Shown here: positions 5,634 to 9,432 of the stretch, piece after piece
How positions within the stretch are numbered: the first letter of the stretch is position 1
Layout: every line of letters begins with the position of its first letter
Source: JAFDWI01 sp964595905
GTDB lineage: Bacteria > Actinomycetota > Acidimicrobiia > Acidimicrobiales > Iamiaceae
Direction of reading: 5' to 3'
Length of the DNA: 9,432 bases
NCBI GenBank assembly: GCA_964595905.1
Contig: CAZQSU010000104.1
Span: 1-9,432 of the forward strand
Notes under the pieces: generated by a model
The model's input: only the letters and a program-made list of their open reading frames with translations
Databases searched by the model: none
What the model was told of the DNA's origin: nothing
Made by a program: the position numbers and the translations under genes

Positions 5634-5998
5634 TCCAACAAGAGAGTCGTCTGCGGGTCGCCGACAACTCCGGCGCCCGTGAGGTGCTGTGCATCAAGGT
5701 GCTCGGCGGCTCCCGCCGCCGCTACGCCTCGATCGGTGACGTGTTCGTCGCCACCGTCAAGGACGCGATCCCCGGCGCCGGCGTCAAGCGTGGCGAGGTC
5801 GTCAAGTGCGTCGTCGTGCGCACCAAGAAGGAGAAGCGTCGTCCCGACGGTTCCTACATCCGCTTCGACGAGAACGCGGCCGTGTTGATCAACGACCAGA
5901 TGCAGCCCCGTGGCACCCGCATCTTCGGTCCGGTCGGACGCGAACTGCGTGACCGCAAGTTCATGCGGATCATCTCGCTGGCTCCGGAGGTGCTGTGA
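5630..5998 (+). CDS. rplN: 50S ribosomal protein L14
   Basis: L14 (122 aa) lies at the subunit interface with L19, forms an intersubunit bridge, and is the target of the silencing factor RsfS in bacteria. It is the first gene of the classical spc operon. MIQQESRLRVADNSGAREVLCIKVLGGS is the standard N-terminal half. The signature covers residues 60-87 (CVVVRTKKEKRRPDGSYIRF and onward), followed by RGTRIFGPVGREL and a normal C-terminus. Length is exactly typical. AAGGGA (5617-5622) lies seven bases before the ATG. The 100-base space before it separates the S10 and spc parts, but I saw no terminator or convincing promoter there. Confidence 0.97.
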   Translation: MIQQESRLRVADNSGAREVLCIKVLGGSRRRYASIGDVFVATVKDAIPGAGVKRGEVVKCVVVRTKKEKRRPDGSYIRFDENAAVLINDQMQPRGTRIFGPVGRELRDRKFMRIISLAPEVL

Positions 5999-6312
5999 TG
6001 GCCGGACTCAAGATCAAGACCGGTGACCGTGTCCAGGTGCTGACCGGCAAGGACCGCGGCAAGCAGGGCACCGTGGCGAAGGTGTTCCCCGCCGAGCGCA
6101 AGGTCGTCGTCGACGGGGTGAACACCGCCAAGAAGCACGCCAAGGCGCGCAGCGCCGAACAGCCCGGCGGCATCATCTCGATCGACATGCCCCTGCCGGT
6201 CGCCAACGTCGGTCTCATCTGCGACAAATGCGGTGGGCCGACCCGGGTCGGCTATTCGATCGACGGCGACACCAAGGTCCGTGTCTGCCGCAAGTGTGGA
6301 GGTGAGCTGTGA
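5998..6312 (+). CDS. rplX: 50S ribosomal protein L24, four-cysteine form
   Basis: L24 (104 aa) starts 50S assembly by binding the 5' end of 23S rRNA and later sits at the tunnel exit. The KOW motif spans residues 8-31 (TGDRVQVLTGKDRGKQGTVA). The C-terminal part has two CxxC pairs, Cys75/Cys78 (CDKCGG) and Cys97/Cys100 (CRKCGG), around PTRVGYSIDGDTKVRV. This is a zinc-ribbon-like arrangement found in some L24 proteins and lost in others. A GTG at 5995 precedes the ATG in frame. The ATG at 5998 is chosen because GGAGG (5986-5990) is seven bases upstream of it. It overlaps the rplN stop by one base. Confidence 0.96.
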   Translation: MAGLKIKTGDRVQVLTGKDRGKQGTVAKVFPAERKVVVDGVNTAKKHAKARSAEQPGGIISIDMPLPVANVGLICDKCGGPTRVGYSIDGDTKVRVCRKCGGEL

Positions 6313-6887
6313 GCGACACCGCAAAGGGCACCGCGACCCTGCCGCGGCTCAAGACCCGGTACAACGAATCGGTCCGCGACGCGCTGAAGAGCGAACTCGG
6401 TCTCGACAACGTCATGGAGGTACCCCGGCTGACCAAGATCGTGGTCAACATGGGTGTCGGTGACGCCGTGCAGCAGAAGTCGCTGCTCGACGGCGCCGTG
6501 GCCGACCTCACGGTGATCACCGGTCAGAAGCCGCTGGTCACCAAGGCGAAGAAGTCGATCGCCACGTTCAAGCTCCGAGAGGGCAACCCGATCGGCGCCA
6601 AGGTCACGCTGCGTGGCGACCGGATGTGGGAGTTCTTCGACCGGCTCATCTCGCTGGCGATTCCCCGGATCCGTGACTTCCGCGGTCTTTCCCCGAAGTC
6701 GTTCGACGGACGTGGCAACTACACCTTCGGCGTCACCGAACAGCTCATCTTCCCCGAGATCGACTACGACTCGATCGACACGACCCGGGGCATGGACATC
6801 ACCATCGTCACCACCGCCCGTACCGACGCCGAGGGACGAGCCCTGCTCGCGGCGTTCGGCTTCCCGTTCAAGCGCGAGGGACAGTAG
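6309..6887 (+). CDS. rplE: 50S ribosomal protein L5
   Basis: L5 (192 aa) binds 5S rRNA with L18, forms the central protuberance, and contacts the P-site tRNA and S13. Evidence includes VPRLTKIVVNMGVGDA (residues 38-53), the L5 signature LTVITGQKPLVTKAKKS (67-83), FKLREGNPIGAKVTLRGDRM (87-106), and FPEIDYDSIDTTRGMDITIVTTA (148-170, shown here only as ends: FPEIDYD and GMDITIVTTA). The tail ALLAAFGFPF is standard. Start is GTG, overlapping the rplX stop by four bases (GTGA), with GGAGGT (6298-6303) five bases upstream. Residues 1-10 are a slightly extended, poorly conserved N-terminus common in actinobacteria. Confidence 0.96.
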   Translation: MSDTAKGTATLPRLKTRYNESVRDALKSELGLDNVMEVPRLTKIVVNMGVGDAVQQKSLLDGAVADLTVITGQKPLVTKAKKSIATFKLREGNPIGAKVTLRGDRMWEFFDRLISLAIPRIRDFRGLSPKSFDGRGNYTFGVTEQLIFPEIDYDSIDTTRGMDITIVTTARTDAEGRALLAAFGFPFKREGQ

Positions 6888-6893
6888 AGGAAA

Positions 6894-7079
6894 ATGGCAA
6901 AGAAAGCCCTCATCCAGAAGCAACAGCGCAAGCCGAAGTTCAAGGTGCGCGGCTACACCCGTTGCCGCCGCTGTGGCCGTCCGCGCGCGGTGTACCGCAA
7001 GTTCAACCTCTGCCGGGTCTGCCTGCGCGAGCTCGCGCACAATGGCGAGCTGCCCGGTGTGACCAAGGCGAGCTGGTGA
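6894..7079 (+). CDS. rpsZ: 30S ribosomal protein S14, zinc-binding type Z
   Basis: S14 (61 aa) sits in the 30S head beside S3, S10 and S19. This is the short zinc-binding form: Cys24 and Cys27 (CRRC) with Cys40 and Cys43 (CRVC), separated by 12 residues and framed by VRGYTRCRRCGRPRAVYRKF and LCRVCLRELAHNGELPGV. The zinc-free form is about 90-100 aa and lacks these cysteines; many actinobacteria keep a zinc-free paralogue elsewhere for zinc starvation, which cannot be judged here. The gene starts six bases after rplE. AGAGG (6886-6890) is only three bases from the ATG and a GAGGGA (6876-6881) is 12 away, so spacing is not ideal. Confidence 0.97.
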   Translation: MAKKALIQKQQRKPKFKVRGYTRCRRCGRPRAVYRKFNLCRVCLRELAHNGELPGVTKASW

Positions 7080-7092
7080 GGAGGCTGCGTTC

Positions 7093-7497
7093 ATGACCAT
7101 GACCGACCCCATCGCCGACATGCTGACCCGGATCCGCAACGCCAACGTGGCGAAGCACGACGACGTCCGCATGCCCTCCTCGAAACAGAAGGAGGCCCTT
7201 GCCAACCTGCTGAAGTCCGAGGGGTACATCGACGCCTTCTCGGTGACCCAGGAGGACGGCAAGCCGTATCGCACCCTGTTCATCGAGATGAAGTACTCCG
7301 CCGAGCGTGAACGCACGATCTCGGGCCTGAAGCGGGTGTCGAAGCCCGGTCTGCGGGTGTACTCGTCGGCCAAGCGGATTCCCCGCGTGCTCGGCGGTCT
7401 CGGTGTCGCCATCGTCTCGACCAACCACGGCCTGATGACCGACCGCGAAGCGCGCAAGCGCAACGTGGGCGGCGAAGTGCTGTGCTTCATCTGGTGA
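7093..7497 (+). CDS. rpsH: 30S ribosomal protein S8
   Basis: S8 (134 aa) is a primary binder of 16S rRNA helix 21 and, in E. coli, the translational repressor of the spc operon. The start MTMTDPIADMLTRIRNAN, the middle KPYRTLFIEMKY, and the signature GLGVAIVSTNHGLMTDREA (residues 102-120) followed by GGEVLCFIW are all typical. The ATG at 7093 gives the familiar MTMTDP N-terminus; the second ATG at 7099 would be less conserved. A strong site, GAGGAGG (7078-7084), overlaps the rpsZ stop and lies eight bases upstream. I did not find an evident copy of the S8 rRNA target near rplX-rplE, but that needs structure prediction. Confidence 0.97.
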   Translation: MTMTDPIADMLTRIRNANVAKHDDVRMPSSKQKEALANLLKSEGYIDAFSVTQEDGKPYRTLFIEMKYSAERERTISGLKRVSKPGLRVYSSAKRIPRVLGGLGVAIVSTNHGLMTDREARKRNVGGEVLCFIW

Positions 7498-7506
7498 GAG
7501 GTCGCC

Positions 7507-8043
7507 ATGTCACGTATCGGACGTAGCCCCATTCCCGTGCCCAGCGGTGTCGACGTGTCGATCACCGGTGGCACCGTCGAGGTGAAGGGCCCCAAGGGCA
7601 CCCTCTCCCAGCCGATCCCCGGCGCCATCACCGTGCGCGCCGAGGGCGACACGATCCTCGTGGAGCGCCCCGACGACACCCGGGAGAACCGTTCGCTGCA
7701 CGGGCTGGTGCGCACCCTGGTGAACAACATGGTCGTCGGAGTCACCGACGGGTTCTCCAAGGAACTCGACATCCAGGGTGTCGGCTACCGGGCCACCCTC
7801 GCCGGTCGGGACCTCGACCTGGCGCTGGGCTTCAGCCACCCGGTGAAGGTCACCGCCCCCGAAGGGATCACCTTCGAGGTGCCCTCGCCGAACCGGGTCA
7901 AGGTGTCGGGCATCGACAAGCAAGCGGTCGGCCAGATCGCCGCCGACATCCGGAGCATCCGGAAGCCCGAGCCCTACAAGGGCAAGGGCGTGCGGTATCT
8001 GGGTGAGCGGGTCCAACGCAAGGCCGGCAAGGCCGCGAAGTAG
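7507..8043 (+). CDS. rplF: 50S ribosomal protein L6
   Basis: L6 (178 aa) has two similar alpha/beta domains and binds the sarcin-ricin loop region near the factor-binding site. The N-terminus MSRIGRSPIPVPSGV, the motif VKGPKGTLSQPIP (residues 26-38), GVGYRATLAGRDLDLALGFSHPV (91-113, here joined from GVGYRATLAG and LDLALGFSHPV) and the C-terminal signature PEPYKGKGV (154-162) with YLGERVQRKAGK are diagnostic. Length is normal. The gene starts nine bases after rpsH, with GAGAGG (7496-7501) five bases before the ATG. Confidence 0.97.
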   Translation: MSRIGRSPIPVPSGVDVSITGGTVEVKGPKGTLSQPIPGAITVRAEGDTILVERPDDTRENRSLHGLVRTLVNNMVVGVTDGFSKELDIQGVGYRATLAGRDLDLALGFSHPVKVTAPEGITFEVPSPNRVKVSGIDKQAVGQIAADIRSIRKPEPYKGKGVRYLGERVQRKAGKAAK

Positions 8044-8057
8044 CCGAGAGATCGATC

Positions 8058-8426
8058 ATGAGTCATTCGCCCAACAAACTCACGAACCCCCGTCACCGCC
8101 GTCACCGCCGGGTCCGCAAGAAGGTCAGCGGCACCGCCGAGCGGCCGCGTCTCGCGGTGTTCCGCTCCAAGCGGCACATCGTCGCACAGGTGATCGACGA
8201 CCGTGCCGGGCACACCCTGGCCGCGGCCTCGTCGATCGAGGGCGCGCTCGGTGGCCCGGGCAACCACGGCACCGTCGCCGCCGCCACCGAGGTGGGCAAG
8301 GCCGTCGCCGAGCGGGCCAAGGCTGCCGGCATCACCCAGGTCACCTTCGACCGGGGTGGCTACCAGTACCACGGGCGGGTCGCCGCCCTCGCAGATGCCG
8401 CCCGTGCAGCCGGCCTGGAATTCTGA
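8058..8426 (+). CDS. rplR: 50S ribosomal protein L18
   Basis: L18 (122 aa) binds 5S rRNA and attaches it to the 50S subunit together with L5. The basic N-terminus (RHRRHRRVRKKVSGTAERPR, residues 12-31) is followed by LAVFRSKRHIVAQVIDD, GTVAAATEVGKAVAERAKAAGI and FDRGGYQYHGRVAALADAARAAGLEF (here split as FDRGGYQYHGRV and ALADAARAAGLEF), the standard L18 ending. Length is typical. The ribosome binding site is weak, GAGAGAT at 8046-8052, and a GATCGATC palindrome (8050-8057) touches the start codon. The gap from rplF is 14 bases, the largest apart from the rpsQ-rplN space. Confidence 0.96.
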   Translation: MSHSPNKLTNPRHRRHRRVRKKVSGTAERPRLAVFRSKRHIVAQVIDDRAGHTLAAASSIEGALGGPGNHGTVAAATEVGKAVAERAKAAGITQVTFDRGGYQYHGRVAALADAARAAGLEF

Positions 8427-8438
8427 GAGGAACCACTG

Positions 8439-9026
8439 ATGAGTCCGAACCCCGAATCCTCCACCGGGTCCGCCCGGAGCGAAGCGCCGCTGCGCGACTC
8501 GCGGGTCATCGACATCAACCGGGTCGCCAAGGTCGTCAAGGGCGGTCGACGGTTCTCGTTCACCGCGCTCGTCGTCGTCGGTGACGGCGCCGGTCGGGTC
8601 GGCCTCGGCTACGGCAAGGCCAAAGAGGTGCCCCTCGCGATCCGCAAGGGTGAAGAGGAAGCGAAGAAGAACCTGTTCTCGGTGCCGCTCGCCGGTGGCA
8701 CGATCACCCATGAGGTCACCGGCAACCAGGGCGCCGGCCGGGTCATGCTGAAGCCGGCCGCTCCCGGTACGGGTGTGATCGCCGGTGGCGCCGCCCGGGC
8801 CATCCTCGAAGAGGCCGGGATCCAGGACGTGCTGTGCAAGTCGCTGCGGTCACCCAACATGATCAACGTCGCCCGTGCCACGATCGCCGGCCTCAAGGGG
8901 CTCAAGCGGCCCGACGAGATCGCGCGGCTGCGTGGCCTGTCGCCCGAAGAGTTCGTGCCTGCGGGTCTGTTGAACGCCTACCGCGAGTCCGAGCGGGGTC
9001 CGGTTGCATTCGAGGAGGTCGAGTAG
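8439..9026 (+). CDS. rpsE: 30S ribosomal protein S5
   Basis: S5 (195 aa) sits near the mRNA entry and decoding region, affects fidelity, and its loop VVKGGRRFSF (residues 32-41) is the site of spectinomycin-resistance mutations in other bacteria; nothing here suggests a resistant form. The dsRBD-like N-terminal domain begins with RVIDINRVAKVVKGGRRFSF and the S5 signature (35-67, with GDGAGRVGLGYGKAKEVPLA). The second domain has GAGRVMLKPAAPGTGVIAGG and VLCKSLRSPNMINVARATIAGL (from VLCKSLRSPN and MINVARAT). The N-terminal 18 residues are variable. AGAGG (8426-8430) overlaps the rplR stop, eight bases from the ATG. The C-terminus EEVE is acidic. Confidence 0.97.
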   Translation: MSPNPESSTGSARSEAPLRDSRVIDINRVAKVVKGGRRFSFTALVVVGDGAGRVGLGYGKAKEVPLAIRKGEEEAKKNLFSVPLAGGTITHEVTGNQGAGRVMLKPAAPGTGVIAGGAARAILEEAGIQDVLCKSLRSPNMINVARATIAGLKGLKRPDEIARLRGLSPEEFVPAGLLNAYRESERGPVAFEEVE

Positions 9027-9030
9027 CGAC

Positions 9031-9213
9031 ATGGCTGATCTCGTCATCACCCAGGTGCGTTCCGCGATCGGAGCGAAACCCAAACAGCGCGGTACGCTCA
9101 GGGCGCTCGGTCTGGGCCGTATCGGTCGCACCAACACGCTGCCCGACCGTCCGGAGATCCGCGGCATGATCGCGCGCGTCCCCCACCTCGTCGACGTCGA
9201 AGAGGCGAAATGA
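9031..9213 (+). CDS. rpmD: 50S ribosomal protein L30
   Basis: L30 (60 aa) is a small 50S surface protein, present in this position in many bacteria but dispensable in some lineages. MADLVITQVRSAIGAKPKQR, then TLRALGLGRIGRTNTLPDRP (residues 22-41) and MIARVPHLVDVEE match the family. The frame is open upstream to 9004, but the ATG at 9031 is chosen because GAGGAGGT (9012-9019) precedes it by 11 bases and the family begins there. It lies four bases after the rpsE stop and overlaps rplO by four bases. Confidence 0.95.
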   Translation: MADLVITQVRSAIGAKPKQRGTLRALGLGRIGRTNTLPDRPEIRGMIARVPHLVDVEEAK

Positions 9214-9432
9214 GCATGAAGGTCCACGAACTCAAACCTGCCGAAGGCGCCAAGCGCAGTCGAAAGCGCGTCGCCCGGGGCATCGCCGGCAAGGGCGGCA
9301 AGACCGCCGGCCGCGGTACCAAGGGTCAGAAGGCCCGCAACACGATCCCGGCCGGTTTCGAGGGCGGCCAGATGCCACTGCACATGCGGGTGCCGAAGCT
9401 GCGCGGATTCAACAATCCGTTCCGGGTCGAAT
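9210..9432 (+). CDS. rplO: 50S ribosomal protein L15, 3' end outside window
   Basis: The first 74 residues of L15, a late-assembly 50S protein, are present and the gene continues beyond the right edge. MKVHELKPAEGAKRSRKRVARG (MKVHELKPAEG then AKRSRKRVARG), GKTAGRGTKGQKAR and FEGGQMPLHMRVPKLRGF are typical L15 sequence. Two starts are possible: ATG 9210, which overlaps the rpmD stop as ATGA and adds Met-Ser, or ATG 9216. GAGG (9202-9205) is four bases from the first and ten from the second, so both are workable. I list 9210 because the four-base overlap is the common junction here; homology alone slightly favours 9216. In many genomes secY and adk follow. Confidence 0.94.
   Translation, partial: MSMKVHELKPAEGAKRSRKRVARGIAGKGGKTAGRGTKGQKARNTIPAGFEGGQMPLHMRVPKLRGFNNPFRVE

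Noticed and set aside
6252..7772. Minus-strand open frame of 506 codons across rplX, rplE, rpsZ, rpsH and rplF
   Set aside because: It is long, but it overlaps five certain genes on the opposite strand, has no family resemblance, and changes composition where the underlying sense frame changes. It is a GC-driven shadow.
8084..8113. Short repeat CGCCGTCAC at the start of rplR
   Set aside because: Two neighbouring copies simply encode the basic Arg-His-Arg stretch usual in the L18 N-terminus; no separate function is implied.

Overview
This window is a continuous run of 20 ribosomal-protein genes, all on the + strand, corresponding to most of the fused S10 and spc operons. The order is rplC-rplD-rplW-rplB-rpsS-rplV-rpsC-rplP-rpmC-rpsQ-rplN-rplX-rplE-rpsZ-rpsH-rplF-rplR-rpsE-rpmD-rplO. 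The last gene (rplO) runs off the right edge. No mobile element, CRISPR array, tRNA, rRNA or non-ribosomal gene was seen.

The DNA is GC-rich with strongly GC-ending codons. The gene order, the short zinc-type S14, and the C-terminally extended L22 and S3 all fit a high-GC actinobacterium. The L15 segment reading IPAGFEGGQMPLHMRVPKLRGFNNPFRVE (given here in two overlapping pieces: IPAGFEGGQMPLHMR and VPKLRGFNNPFRVE) makes me favour Acidimicrobiia over Streptomyces- or Mycobacterium-like lineages. That placement is inference from memory of the families, not a search.

Layout: positions 1-219 hold no recognisable gene. They carry a plausible promoter (14-43) and, just before rplC, a cluster of stem-loops (138-197) that may be an untranslated leader. 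Positions 220-5529 hold the S10-operon part (L3, L4, L23, L2, S19, L22, S3, L16, L29, S17). A 100-base gap (5530-5629) then separates rpsQ from rplN; it is bridged exactly by a 35-codon open frame. Positions 5630-9432 hold the spc part (L14, L24, L5, S14, S8, L6, L18, S5, L30, L15). Elsewhere genes are separated by 0-14 bases or overlap by 1 or 4 bases (TGATG, ATGA, GTGA), and most have a clear GGAGG-like ribosome binding site. I saw no internal terminator, so the whole set is probably one transcript with extensive translational coupling.

The products assemble together into the 30S and 50S subunits. They include the peptidyl-transferase-proximal proteins L2, L3 and L4, the exit-tunnel proteins L4, L22, L23, L24 and L29, the 5S-rRNA binders L5 and L18, and the mRNA-entry/decoding proteins S3 and S5. 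The least ordinary features are the roughly 100-residue acidic tail on L22 built on a degenerate 15-bp repeat, the acidic tail on S3, the micro-ORF between rpsQ and rplN, the structured leader of rplC, and a penta-threonine run in L3. I did not find a new system; this is mainly a conserved housekeeping locus.
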